Source of the DNA: Babesia bovis T2Bo
Lineage: Eukaryota; Apicomplexa; Aconoidasida; Piroplasmida; Babesiidae
Assembly: GCF_000165395.2 (NCBI RefSeq)
Contig: NC_010575.1
Span: 1,969,001 to 2,033,000, forward strand
Direction: 5' to 3'
DNA length: 64,000 bases
The notes under the pieces are model-generated. The model saw only the letters and a program-made list of their open reading frames with translations. It searched no databases and had not been told where the DNA came from. The position numbers and the translations under genes were made by a program. Positions 1 to 11,357 of the stretch are shown one piece after another; position 1 is the first letter of the stretch; each line of letters opens with the position of its first letter.

Positions 1-334
1 ACCGAAGTGTTTCGTCTACATCTTGCTCAGGTGGCTACAAGGGGATTACTCTTGTACCTGAAAAAACTTACATGTATCTTTATAGCGAAATCCGCAGTGT
101 CCTGGATACCACTCATAACGGAGTTCCGCATGCTCTGTGCAGTTGTTATAAAAGCAAAATGGTAATCACAGCGCCATGGAACTAACGAAGTGTACAATAA
201 AGTCACTAATCTAGAATGTGTACACATACCGGGCCAAAAGGTGTTAGCTTGTTCTTGGTGGCAAGTCCGTGAGCTGAGCCAACACAAACTGCCGTGGACA
301 GTATTATAGCATTACATAGCTGCATTAAATCCAT
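1..334 (-). CDS. Secreted or organelle-targeted protein, 5' part only
   Basis: The gene reads leftward out of the window, so only its first ~78 codons are seen. I joined four exons: 230-334, 170-181, 72-134 and 1-34, with introns of 48, 35 and 37 nt that all have GT..AG ends and keep one frame. The chosen ATG at 334 gives a hydrophobic N-terminus (MDLMQLCNAIILSTAVCVG) that looks like a signal peptide, which supports this start. The rest of the visible part (residues ~36-78) has no motif I recognise. It is divergent from the CPW-WPC gene at 458, with only 123 bp between the two starts. Function unknown; the second exon of 12 nt is the least certain part of the model. Confidence 0.5.
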
Positions 335-457
335 GTTATAATATAATGTGTAAAGTAATTATTAAGTTTTACGTCCCCATACCCTGTGTGTAACGACATC
401 AAGGTAAATTACCCTGGAGTTAGATATGGATTCACTATAAACCCAGTGTCTACGGAT
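335..457. promoter_or_regulatory. 123-bp divergent spacer between two signal-peptide genes
   Basis: The spacer lies between the start codons of two oppositely oriented genes, so both promoters and 5' leaders must fit here or inside coding sequence. No specific factor site is recognised. Confidence 0.35.
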
Positions 458-1437
458 ATGCGGATATATGCATTGGCCGTAGGCATCGCCTATGTGTGCT
501 GTTCTACCGTTAACTGTGTGAATAACGACCCGGAGCCCGAGACTCCAGCTGAGGCTATCACATCGTAGGTCAAGAGTGTAACCATATAATTGCCACCTAG
601 CGATGTAAAGGAACTGTCTGAGCAAGTTGATGAAGTAATTGAATCCAATGAAGAAGATGAAAGTTCAGATGATAAGGACAGGGAAACCCCTGTAGAAGAG
701 GTATGTATCCATGAGTAATGTACACATTTTACAGAAACCACGCAAGTTTGAACGATTATACAAAAATGCACTGAATGAGGTTGGTTCTCAGTAGTAGTTC
801 TAACTCTTCCAGGCCATGGAAGAGGGGAAGGAGGAGTACAAGAAGTTTGAACGCAGTGCCATAGAGGATTTAGGTACGTGACTTTCAGTGAACATAACAT
901 TCCCTAGACATTGTTGAGATAGCATCAGAGCATTTGAAACGTTACTGGTACACCGGTCAGTGTAGAAGAAACTATAATAGGCCATGTCCTAATGGGTGGT
1001 TACTTGACAACGAAGCTTCTATTTGCGTTGCACCCGTGGATTACCAAGGTCCTTGTGAGAAGAGGAAGGATTTCAGCTATATGGATGAGCCTGCAAGGAT
1101 CCAATACGCCATCAGATGCCACGTCAGCTGGCCGTGTGTCAATGACCCTCCCATAGATGAGAGTGCTACATGTCCTTTGGAGTGGACCAAGTTAACTGGG
1201 ACCGTTTGCATCGCACCTGCCAGTTACGACGGTATATGCCCGCCTATCGCATCTTTCCATGGTTACAGTATCAAGGAAAAAATGGAATATGAACGTCTAT
1301 GCAACCTGAAGTGGCCTAGACGCATATCACAGAGTGACCTTTTGGTAAAGTCCAAAAGGCCACATATGGGTGCTACTCAGCATCCAAGCTCTATGAGCGG
1401 TGCCATTGACGAAACTGGTACCATGGTACCTCTATAA
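458..1437 (+). CDS. CPW-WPC domain secreted protein
   Basis: Predicted 280-aa protein from exons 458-564, 601-700, 735-779, 813-873 and 908-1437 (introns 33-36 nt). Residues 1-20 form a signal peptide (MRIYALAVGIAYVCCSTVNC). An acidic stretch rich in Glu/Asp/Ser follows at ~25-70. The C-terminal half carries two CPW-WPC modules: one beginning with CPNGW and ending with SWPC, the second beginning CPLEW and ending KWPR, where the last Cys is replaced. The spacing CxxP..GxC..CxxxWPC is diagnostic of this apicomplexan family, whose Plasmodium members are made in zygote and ookinete stages and reach the parasite surface. A surface role in tick stages is therefore an inference. The start was chosen because it begins the signal peptide. 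Confidence 0.88.
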
Positions 1438-1476
1438 TTAAATATTGTTGCGATATGTCTTAAGGACTCCACATGG

Positions 1477-2211
1477 TTACACTTCAGTTTCCTCGGGGGT
1501 CTCTTGAGTCTCAAACTCCGCAGGCAGCTCGTAATTCTCTATGAAGTTCAAGTCAGCCTCCGTCATCTGTGCGTTGTCCAGCAATAACTGCCGCAGCTTG
1601 CGCTGGCGCCTTACACTCATTGATTCCCCTAATATGTGTCATATAAACCTGAACCACATACCCGGCAGCATGGTGAATATGGAGTACCCAGTGACTAGCA
1701 ATATAAGTATATTAGTAATGAAGCTCCCGGGATCATCCTTGTAGCTTACAAACCACTTCCCCCTTTTATAGGGTCCCACTTTAAGGTTAACCCTGGGCTG
1801 GGCTCCTATAACTCGACTTTTCCATTCAATGAACTCCTTGTCTTGCTCGATTGACCCCGAGTCTTGTTTACCAGATTGCGTTGAAAAACGCCTGGAAGGC
1901 AACCATATTCCAGTGATGTGTCCATAACATGGGTTACAAGATCCATTTAGAGAGAGCTTTGTCCTGGAATCGTTCATTCCATGGTAGATGTGACTATTGT
2001 CACGCGCAATATGGAGTGATGGATTCAGAGATTCAAGATTGCGTAGATCCACTGTCTTTGGTTCAGATGGTGTACTACGTGATTCAGGATTACTGAATCT
2101 ATATACATGTCTTGTTACTACTGGGCTTTGGTAGTAGGAATTTATTAACGATGAAACAGTATGTCCTCGGACTCTAGACATACCGCTTATTAGCGGTGAC
2201 ACTAAACGCAT
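1477..2211 (-). CDS. Probable mitochondrial single-pass membrane protein
   Basis: Predicted 233 aa from two exons (1662-2211 and 1477-1628, intron 1629-1661). The N-terminus is rich in Arg, Ser and hydroxylated residues and lacks acids (MRLVSPLISGMSRVRGHTVS), as in mitochondrial presequences. One hydrophobic segment (about residues 167-183, ITNILILLVTGYSIFTMLPG) is followed by a basic then acidic C-terminal tail of about 50 residues. No enzyme motif is visible. The single membrane span with a matrix-type leader would suit an accessory subunit of a respiratory complex, but that is only a guess. The start codon at 2211 is 152 bp from the start of the divergent kinase gene. Confidence 0.65.
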
Positions 2212-2363
2212 TTTATATGAAATATATGTAGTACATACAGAAAGTATCTGGACTACACATGATTAATACCTGGTGGTCATCCCCCATCTATGTGTTATCC
2301 CTTGTATAACCCGGAACGAGTACACACTGGGCATATAATTCTGAAATAGGACTTGTTGGTATA

Positions 2364-3946
2364 ATGGAGGACCAGGTGGAAACCAATATCGAACCCGTTG
2401 ATCTTGGAGAGTCTAACAGGGAGCACTCCCCAAACGTTAAGCTACTGTTCGATAATTGCAAAGATGGGATACACATGATAAAGGATTACGCGTTGTTAGG
2501 GACACTTGGAGTGGGTTCCTTTGGCAAGGTTAAACGTAGGTTAAGGTGTGTATGTTTCATAAATATTAGTTGCCATCCACTGTGAAACCGGCCAGAAGGT
2601 AGCAATCAAGATCATCCACAAGGACCATAACATGTCAACGGCGTGTTTAAGTCGATTAGGACGAGAAATTCGTGCAATGTCGAATTTGCGGCACCCAAAT
2701 GTAATTTATGTCTACGAAGTTATTGATACGCCTTCGACGCTGTTCATTGTTATGGAATATGTCGATGGTAGGTTTGCTTGAATGGAACCTAGATAGTTCA
2801 GGACGTGAGCTTTTCGACTACATATCGCAACATGTGAGGATGACGGAGACCCAAGTAATCCATTTGATGCGGCAGCTACTGGCAGCAGTAGACTTCTGCC
2901 ACAGCAAGATGGTAAGCACAGTGTAAAGTAATATATACCCTAAAGGTATGCCACCGTGATATTAAGCCAGAGAATATCATATTGGATAAAGATATGAATT
3001 TAAAATTAGGTGATTTTGGACTGTCGAATTTCCTGAGGTATGTTGCAATGTTGTTGTACCCATTTCGCAGGGAGGGTGAATGCCTACGTACACCATGCGG
3101 GTCCCCAAACTATGCGTCGCCAGAGGTTATTTGCGGTAAAAGCTATTCCGGTCCGGAAATTGACATTTGGTCCTGCGGAATTGTTTTGTACGTCCTCTTG
3201 TGTGAATGCCTCCCGTTTGATAACGACGAAATGTCTGTTTTGTTCCTAACCATCAAGCAAGGGAAGTTCCACTTACCAAGCCATTTATCCAAAGATGCAA
3301 GGTGGCTCTTGCAGCGCATGTTAGATGTAAATCCAGCCTCCAGGATTACCATGCGCGAGTTGCTGTAAGTTTGTTACACTGTGTTTCACTGCCATCAGGT
3401 CACACCCTTGGTTCATTGGGTGTAACTACGATCATGTCAGCCTAAACACTGAAGCGTATATCAATGGCTTCAGCGATCCACAACTTGTTTTCCCAGGTGT
3501 TCTGGGTACTTCCCGAGGTGGCTTTGGAGTAGTACCAATGGAGAAACCGCATGACAAGGATACGGATACAGCTAAATTGGTGTCGTTGCGGTGCAACTCA
3601 TTCATACCAAGGTGGTCTATTGGGATCCCCGGGTTCACTTCCGAACTGCAATGTATAAAATTGGTAGGTGACGTGTTTATGCATCCATATTCTATAGGTA
3701 ACCACCACGTTGCAGGATATGGGCTACAAGTGGCTCTTTGTACCCTGCTTTAGGATATACTGCAGAAGGGATATTGAGCCCTCAAAAGGAATCCCACCCA
3801 CATACTTAATGCAGATTTATAAAATGAAGTACAGATTCCATATACTCGACATACACATAGGCTCCGGAGCCCTGATGCCGGCATTTGACGAGGGCATCCG
3901 CATTAGAGAAGCGATTAAGCATAACTTACAATTGGCAACACTGTGA
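2364..3946 (+). CDS. AMPK/SNF1-type protein kinase, catalytic alpha subunit
   Basis: Predicted 459-aa Ser/Thr kinase from seven exons (introns 2536-2569, 2768-2801, 2912-2945, 3038-3070, 3365-3398, 3664-3697). The glycine loop (GVGSFGKV), the VAIK lysine, [14 protein letters not shown] and the activation-loop end [11 protein letters not shown] are all present, so the kinase should be active. The loop retains a Thr ([15 protein letters not shown]) at the place phosphorylated by upstream kinases in AMPK. The C-terminal ~110 residues ([10 protein letters not shown] to FHILDI) match the AMPK alpha C-terminal regulatory fold. The family senses energy or nutrient state; the Plasmodium relative KIN responds to host diet. 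AMPK beta and gamma partners are not in this window. Confidence 0.88.
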
Positions 3947-4050
3947 TCACGTAGCATTGCCTTGTAGGCATAATGTAATCACACTTAATAGGGCACATAA
4001 TCACCGAAAACAGGAGACCTTATTCAGTAATATAAAAGACGATTTAACAT

Positions 4051-5746
4051 TTAGTTACTGCGATGGCGCTGGTTACTAGTACTAGAATGCTCCCGGGGAC
4101 GCTTCTTTCGATCTGTTATCTTGATGTTCAAGTCAACCTTAGGGGGATTAGAGAAACCAAATGATTTGGCTACTCTGATTAGATCCAGCGAGTGGACGTT
4201 GAAAATGTCCTTCAGGCTGTGTGACAGGTAGGCCTGAAGATATGATCTATAGGCCTCCCTGGAAGCACGGTTGAGGTAAAAGTTCTTCTCCACGAGCTTC
4301 TCTAGCTGCACCTGGACTTTAGCGATTTTGTTGAGCTCGAATTCATACTTGCTGAGTGGTACCTTCAGCTCCTTAAGGTAGTGCAGGAACCCAAGTTCCT
4401 CCGGCATAAGGAACATTATAGCACGCCCTTCTCCATCAGCACCCCTGGCAGTCCTTCCAACACGGTGAATGTAATCACGCGGGTCAGATGGTGGATCATA
4501 TTGTACAATCCAGTCAACCTGTAGGATATATGAACCATTGATATTACCCACCTTTGGAATGTCCCAACCCCTAGCTGCTACGTCGGTACACAGTAGTATA
4601 CCAGTCTACAGAATGATTTATCAGGACTACAACAACCCACCTTGGCATTGCAAAATGAGTAGTATGCACTAGAGCGCTTGTTTTGCTGCTTCTTGCCGTA
4701 GATCGACTTAACTGCAATGTCAATATAATTCAATAGTGCATCGTGGAATTTAACCGAGTTGCCACTACTGAAGAAGACCATAATCTTTTTATCCAGGTGG
4801 CGCTTAAGGAATGAAAAGAGTAACATAAAGCGATTCTCCGCCTCGCATACGACATATCCCTGCTCAAGGGTAGCAACCGTAGCTACATCCTTGGAACATG
4901 CCTGTAGTCATTAGAGCAACATACTGTACACATACCTGGACAAATACGGGATTGGTCATGGATAACCGCACCATGTCCTCCACCTTTGATGTGTGAGTAG
5001 CGGAAAATAGACATGTCTGACGTTTTTTGGGTAACAACTTGATAATCTGGTTCATTTCCTCCTCGAAACCTATCTCTAGAATGCGATCTGCTTCATCTAT
5101 AATCAGGACCAATAGATTTTTATATAGGAATCCCTTCGTATTCTGCATATGGTCCAGTAAACGACCTGGTGTAGCGATTAGGATATTGATGCCGCGACTG
5201 AGTCGCTCAGCCTCACCCCTGCGATTAGTACCACCCATGACCAAGCCTATGGTCTGAGGTAAATATTTTAGCACATCCTTAGCAACGGCAAAAGTTTGCT
5301 CACTCAGTTCACGAGTGGGTGATATGATTAAACCGCCAGTACCATTCCTCGGCATGAACTTGACTTGGAACAGTACCTCCGCGAGTGGTACTAAAAATGC
5401 CAGGGTCTTACCGGAACCTGTAGCGAAGTGTATTAACCATTTGCTAGACACGTTGTTCTACACAATATACTAATTACATACCTGTATGAGCCTTCCCTAA
5501 AACATCCTTGCCTTGTAGCAGATGTGGAATGCATTTGGCCTGTATCTCAGTAGTACGCTCAAAGTTAAGCTCAGTCAAACCATTTATCAAGGGTTCTGAT
5601 AAATCTAAGTCCTTGAAATATATATCAGTGAAATAGTCACGCTTTTTAGGAGTTAAATGTGTAGAATTGGTGGTATCTGGACTGGAAGTAGCCTTGCTTT
5701 CGGGCTCTTCCTCAACAACCTCCGTATCCTTGTCCACCTTAGCCAT
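4051..5746 (-). CDS. HAS1: DEAD-box ATP-dependent RNA helicase, HAS1/DDX18 type
   Basis: Predicted 509 aa from five exons; introns 5418-5481 (64 nt, the longest), 4902-4935, 4606-4640 and 4519-4551. Motifs in order: Q motif before AHTGSGKT (motif I), PTRELSEQ (Ia), TPGRL (Ib), IDEAD (II), [11 protein letters not shown] (III), then in the second RecA domain [11 protein letters not shown] (IV), [12 protein letters not shown] (V) and HRVGRTARG (VI). The block [40 protein letters not shown] is specific for HAS1/DDX18, a nucleolar helicase that releases snoRNAs during 60S and 40S subunit assembly. Motif V has Trp where Leu is usual. I chose the second Met (5746), which sits in an ACCATGG context; an upstream ATG at 5773 would add nine residues. 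Confidence 0.93.
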
Positions 5747-6142
5747 GGTATGGAACTTGAATTTTATAAGCACCTAATGACTCAATTCAGTGCCCTTCAA
5801 CACTAGACACCTTACTATCCCACTGTGTAAACGATAAATTGGCACCTTCTGTACGTCAAAAACCACGGTGATATATATCAATCCGATGTGTAGCTATTAC
5901 ATCCACGACGTTGGTTACGACAACAAAAAGTACGTAAAAAATCTTTGGATCCGTTATAACAACGTCTGTAACCTGGATGTCGACACATTAAGTGTTGTTG
6001 GTTGTTGCGCGACGGTAGAAGTGGTCTAAGGTCAATACGATGGGGGACCATTTGGAGTGTAATTACAACTATCTCTACTTCACAACGGCTATTATACTAC
6101 TCTCATCACTTAAACTGTTGTACTACATAGACAATAAAGAAG
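5747..6142. other. 396-bp divergent intergenic region
   Basis: Spacer between the HAS1 and RBM5/10-like start codons; it must hold both promoters. It contains two unsupported short open frames on the plus strand (about 5886-6029, 47 codons, and 6040-6165, 41 codons with a hydrophobic core). Neither resembles a known protein. No RNA gene is seen. Confidence 0.4.
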
Positions 6143-8727
6143 ATGTGCTCATGGCGTCGCTATGATGAGCGCGCTTCACGTAGGAGTTACCATGAAGACA
6201 GCTATGACAGTGGATATCCTCGTGAATCAAGCAGGGATTATGGATCGCAGTATCGATATAATGATGATAACACCAGAAATCGATCTGGTGATCAAGATCG
6301 CTTTGCAGATTATCAACTACCGCGTGATTCCCCTTTAGATAGACCACATTACAATAATAAACGTCGAGCTCAGTATGATAGACCTGACCACGATAGTCGT
6401 GGGTACCACTCTGCAGGGGATTGGCGTAGGGAATCAACTGGTCGCGGACCAAGGGAATACAACCGTCGAAGAGAGGAGTACACCTACCGTGATTATGACA
6501 GAAGCAGATCGAGGGAGCCCGATGAATATTCGGGGAACCATACTGAGTATCAGCATAATAAAACTAGGACTGGAGGTGATACAAGTTATGTAACTACAGA
6601 ACTGAAGTCTGTCCAAAGGGAAGATACTGAGCATAAAAGAGCTGAACTAAAGTCTCAAGATCATTCCAGTGAAGCTGCAAACGCTCACAAATCAAGAGGT
6701 ATCTTGCCATATCTCATTCCACTAAAATGTCACAGACTCTCGAGTTAAGAATGAAGAACCCGTTGAGTTTGATTACAAGAATAAAGAAGCTGTTGAGCAT
6801 CTAAATAGACTAATGGAATACGAGCGGGAAAATGTTAATACCCGTGAGACACGAAACCAGAGTGCTGAGAGTCCTGTAGAAGAACCTATAAAGAAAACAG
6901 AATGGTATATGCAACCACGATACCAGAAACAGAAACCATGGAAAATGGATGAAACTAATTCATACCAAAGAAAAGATAGATATCGCCATTCAAGTGATAA
7001 CGAGGTCGAAGAGCGAGAAAATAGTGCTACGGTATTAGTGCGTAACCTGGCCACGACTGTATCGGTTGACGACGTAGACAATGTCGTTTCAGGGCTGTGT
7101 ATAGAGCGTGGCACTTCCGCGCCGAATAATGTCACACTGCGCACTACGGAGGGCCATTATGGGCCCGTTGGAGAATCGAGTATACTGAAATCTATCGGTA
7201 TAGGGCCTGCCGTAGAGCGTTATGCCGTGGTGACCTTCCCATCACCTGAAAACGCAGCGCGGTTTATGGAATGCGTATCAAGTAGGAAGTTAACAATAAA
7301 CAACGAGGAGTACTACGTGGAATATGATACCCTCGAAGTTAATTCCGATGTTAAGACCATAGAGTCCAGTTTGACCTATGAGGATTACCAGGAATATGAT
7401 GCTATATTAAAGCGAAGGCAGTCGGCCCATGATTGGATATGCCCAGTATGCAGATTTATTAATTATGCAAGGCGATCGCAGTGCTTCACATGTGAGTCGG
7501 AGCGACCACCCGACGAGGTTTTGCAGAAGCAGAAGCTGCTAGTGGATATATCGTCAACTGACAAGACATTGCCTATCCATACCAACGTCTCGGATGTATC
7601 CTCCTGGGTAGTACTTAAGGGCATACCACTGGATGCCGATCCTGCTGCGCTACTGCTTCAGGTTTGCACTGCGGTACCACAGGGGCGCAGCACATTTACA
7701 ACGGTGTACCTATATTATAGACACACAACACAAATCTGTGCGCGGGTTTATGTTCTTCCACTTTGACTCCGTATCACCAGTGACTGCCTTCCAGGAGTCC
7801 CTAGGAAATGCCTGCTGCTCGATACTGCCTTTCCAGGGATCTTACCTGCGACTAGAGCCTGTGAAATCACTTGAAAAGCAGATAGCGGATAATCTAATGA
7901 AGAATTTGAAAACTAATACCCTTCGGGTTATCTATGAGTACGACAGTGAGACTTATGCAGTTAACCTAGTAACTGAGTTCACTGCACCAAATAAAACGGG
8001 TAACAAAGAAACTAAAACATGCAAGATAAGAACTAGTAATGTCAGTGCCCTGGAGCAGATATGTCAATCGTCAAGCATGCCCCCTGGAGCCAGGAAGTAC
8101 CTGGACTCGTGGCAAGAGAAGGTTATACTATCCCCAGGAGGAAAGCCTGATGCCTCTAGGATGTATTTTGATGAGGTGTCAGGATACCTGTACGATGGAG
8201 TCCTTGGGATATACTTCGACGCCAATACGAATAACTACATATCAGTACGTAGCGAACGCTACCATTGGGACGATACGCTGCAGGCACTGGTGTTGTCGGA
8301 TAAAGGAATATTAAAACCAGAACCAGATAGTACACAGCAAGGATCTCAGCTCCAGGGGTTGCTGGCAGCGGCGCTCAAAGCAGCGCAGATGACCAATAAG
8401 AAAGTTGGAGATACTGCCGATGGTAAGGAGGCTACCAAATCAGTTATGGAACCAAGTGTAGTTACCACTAATGCGCCACCGAAACCGCGCATTGACATTG
8501 CGCAAACATTTGACCTCGGTAATCAATCTGATGATGAATGTGACATGGAGCTAGAAGACAACGATAAAGTGGATGACAAAATGGCACAGCCAGTACTTAC
8601 TCCAACAAAGATCGATGTGCGAAGTGTTATAGTGTGCCTACAGTGTCTCAGGGTATTCAACGACCAGACTCGACTCGAGTTGCATGAACGCAGGTCGCGT
8701 TACCACCAGGTGTTAATGGACACCTAG
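6143..8727 (+). CDS. RBM5/RBM10-like splicing factor (RRM, RanBP2 zinc finger, RRM, OCRE, C2H2)
   Basis: About 850 aa with one intron (6699-6735) and an apparent one-base frame change near 7707-7716. Order of parts: an Arg/Ser/Asp/Tyr-rich N-terminus (1-180), a first RRM near 282-380 with an internal insert (begins ATVLVRNL), a RanBP2-type zinc finger at ~418-450 (DWICPVC..N..R..QCFTC), a second RRM at ~485-570 (VVLKGIPLD.. and KSVRGFMFFHF), an OCRE-like aromatic repeat region at ~640-715 (MYFDEVSGYLYDG, GIYFDANTNNYIS), and a C2H2-like finger at the end (CLQC...H...H). This order is that of RBM5/RBM10, spliceosomal A-complex proteins that set alternative splicing. The usual C-terminal G-patch is missing because the frame stops right after the C2H2 finger. 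To read both halves of RRM2 one base must be skipped, since no GT..AG pair joins the frames. Confidence 0.82.
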
Positions 8728-8812
8728 TATCACACATATATTGTATCGTATAATCCTGGTATGTATATAAAGTGTGATTCTATATGATGTGTATAATGTA
8801 ATACCCTGTCCC

Positions 8813-9959
8813 ATGGATAGCTTCAATGCCAGAGGCGTTGCGACGCCAGCGTCTAAAGATGCAGTGTCTAATGTCGAAAATGCACTTGTAATAGTGATTG
8901 ATCTTACACCAACTGCATGGTCAGGGTCACCTAATAAAGGTGAAGTTAAATTGCAGTTGCCATCGCTATTCAACCTACTGCATAGATTTATTAAAACCTA
9001 TGCCTTTATGTCATCCAGCAATAGGTGCTGTATTATCGGAACACATGCATCAGGGACGTAAGTGAGGATGTAGTATTACTCATGTTTACAGTCGCATTTT
9101 GTATGAGGGTATACCTAACGTCGACTGGCTGCCATCATGCTTTGTGCGTCGAGATTCAGCAGAAAGCAAGTCAGATGCATGTACCCTGGGTGTATGGAAT
9201 GCTATGTTAGATTTCATAGGCACATGGTCATCAAAAGGTGACCCACAACTGACAACAGCCTTGTCAATGGGTCTGCTGTGTAGGTTGTTCATTGGTACAC
9301 TATAATACATAGATCTCAACCGACTCCAACAGACTTCTAGTGGCCTGGGACGCCGGATTATCTTTATCGATACTTCCGAAACCAATGCCTACCAATCGCA
9401 GTACATCGCTTTGATGAATGTTGCCTTTACCGCTCTAAAGTCGGTAGGTTACACTAGACCACAATGAATATGCACAGGGCATTACCATTAACACTTGCGC
9501 CCTTAAACGATCGACGGTAAGTTGTGCAATATTGCATTAGAAGTGCTACAGAGGATTCTCGAGCAGTTGTGTGACGTCACAAACGCCAAGTATATCAACC
9601 TGTCAAAGGTTCTGGAAAAGGAAGATAGTAACCTGAACCACGAGCAGTGCATCCTACAACTACTGATGGTAAGCGTGGAAGTATATATACCTAATTACAC
9701 TATAAATTTTTAAACATTGAAACAGTTTTGGTTCCTGCCTTCAGTGGATATATCAGAACAGCTGTCAACACAACTGCCGTTCGATTTCAGCAATAGAGCA
9801 GTATGTTACTGCCATTACAGAACAGTGGACATTGCATTCCTATGCCCATGCTGCTTTGCCGGTTAGTTCGATGCAAAACCTACCAGATACACCGCAGTGC
9901 ATTGCTCCGAAAAAGACGATAAAGGAAGGTATCGAGTATTCTGCCTGGTGTGCAAGTAG
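8813..9959 (+). CDS. TFB4: TFIIH core subunit p34 (TFB4/GTF2H3)
   Basis: About 300 aa from seven exons with introns of 33-58 nt. The N-terminal von Willebrand A-like fold is clear (ALVIVIDLTPTAW, LPSLFNLLHRFIKTYAFMS, NRCCIIGTH), followed by FLPSVD and a C-terminal zinc-binding block with Cys pairs (CYCHYR...CPCCF..HC...FCLVC), typical of TFB4. TFB4 binds SSL1/p44 in the TFIIH core needed for transcription start and nucleotide excision repair. The exon after GITINTCALKRST is joined with a 35-nt intron ending TACAG, which keeps frame into RILEQLCDVTNAKY. The stop follows the last CxxC by one residue. Confidence 0.88.
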
Positions 9960-10069
9960 GTCTATTCCAGCGCGTATAGATATAACGCAGCTCACGGCTG
10001 TCAAGGCCATTAGTCAAGAATAAGTCGGCAACAGACGCCGACCTCTCGACATATTGACATCGATTAAAT

Positions 10070-10741
10070 CTATACATCACCAGTAAAAGGCAATACCAAA
10101 CGCTTGCCGTACCACTTAGACTTAGCAAAGTAGTAGAAGAAATCAGCGTACAACATAGTTTGTACAATACCAGCAACCCAGCAAATGCCACAAATGTATG
10201 GAGGTGTCTCAGCCAAATAGCGATATACCCAATTCAAAAGATATAGAGCACGATATAAACCCATAGTAGCCACATAGTGGGAAGTGATGTTCTCCACCTC
10301 ACGTTGCTGATAAAGCATAGTCAACTGCGGCAATATGGCAACACTCTCCAACCAAATAGAAAAAGTCCATGTTATATCCAAAAATGTGTACCGGCTGGTA
10401 GTAAACATAGTCAATAGGATGACGGGTGCCAAAAGGTACTTCTCATAAGGAAAGCGATCAATCTTGCGGTTGTAAGTCTGAGAGATAGGTGGACAGAACC
10501 GAATTAGATATATAGTATAAGCCGTAGTCAACAAGAATAACAACTTCATAACAGTATTGTAAAGACTGATGTAGTAAACAAATAAATCGAGGTACCGGAA
10601 AGCAAAAACGAGGAAGTAAAGCTCCTGCATCCGGCATGATATACCTAAACAGTTCTTAGACAACTTCAACTTAAGGATGAGAATTACCAAACTCGCAAGG
10701 TGACAGAAGTCACCCGCAAGACGAAATGCGTTCATAGACAT
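10070..10741 (-). CDS. ERD2: ER lumen protein-retaining receptor (KDEL receptor)
   Basis: Single-exon gene for 223 aa, the usual length for this family. It is a multi-span membrane protein. Signature blocks: [19 protein letters not shown] in the first span, [22 protein letters not shown] (the Q-LY-LVF--RYLDLF core), [20 protein letters not shown], and [16 protein letters not shown] at the end. ERD2 binds the C-terminal KDEL/HDEL tetrapeptide of escaped ER proteins in the Golgi and returns them by COPI vesicles. In this window SRP68 (60.3 kb) and a Qb-like SNARE (21.8 kb) belong to the same secretory route. Confidence 0.95.
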   Translation of the reverse strand: MSMNAFRLAGDFCHLASLVILILKLKLSKNCLGISCRMQELYFLVFAFRYLDLFVYYISLYNTVMKLLFLLTTAYTIYLIRFCPPISQTYNRKIDRFPYEKYLLAPVILLTMFTTSRYTFLDITWTFSIWLESVAILPQLTMLYQQREVENITSHYVATMGLYRALYLLNWVYRYLAETPPYICGICWVAGIVQTMLYADFFYYFAKSKWYGKRLVLPFTGDV

Positions 10742-11357
10742 CGCGCCTACATAAACGGAATACTAGAAATAAACAAGAAGGACGCTCCTCAAGATGAAGA
10801 GGTCGAGTATCCCGCGAAAGGATGGAAATAAAACCTGTATACGTAACCACGAAAATTGCTTAAATAGCCCTGGATTCTTTCACAGAGCCTTTTCGCACAC
10901 GTAACGACGAGGCGCTGCTAACTGCTGGCGAACGCTTGGTGTGGTCACTTTCGTCACGACCCCCATGAAAGGGGCACACTGTTGAGAGCAATATTACTCA
11001 ACACCGTTCCCCAAAATACGCGCTCTATGATGGTAACGATACACATTACTGGGCTTTTGGACGGCAGCAATGTTACGTACGGAATGTCTCACTTAGCAGG
11101 TCATAAAGTGTGTGCCATGGATGTACAGCGGTGGTATTTTCCAAGGAGCCTCTATATAAAGTAACTCTAGTAATATCACCTAGAGGTTATAACATAACCG
11201 AAACTATGCTCTATTGCTTGGTAGTCCCATGTGTGTCCACGATGCCATCACTGTCCATGTGGAATCACATTGGTACCTTAAGGGACTAATGTCATAAATA
11301 CACCGGAACATTATGTCAACGTGTATGCGATGTTTTGCGCTAGCTATTTCAAGGAGT
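10742..11357. other. 616-bp intergenic block without a supported gene
   Basis: Lies between two minus-strand genes. The longest open frame (10982-11164, plus, 60 codons) has no family resemblance. Around 10939-10979 a small nested stem is possible (GTGTG with CACAC outside, CCCC-ATGAAA-GGGG inside), too weak to call an RNA gene. Confidence 0.4.

Noticed and set aside
5886..6029. 47-codon plus-strand frame upstream of the RBM5/10-like gene
   Set aside because: It has no family match, and lies in a divergent promoter region. Length is within chance.
6040..6165. 41-codon frame with a hydrophobic core overlapping the RBM5/10-like start
   Set aside because: It overlaps a better supported gene in another frame; no homology or splice support.
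7633..7700. A separate downstream gene starting inside the RBM5/10-like gene
   Set aside because: The downstream frame supplies the second half of the RRM plus OCRE and C2H2 regions that belong to the same protein, so one gene with a frame problem is simpler.
10982..11164. 60-codon frame between ERD2 and the hydrolase-like gene
   Set aside because: No family match; a small nested stem just upstream is too weak to call an RNA gene.
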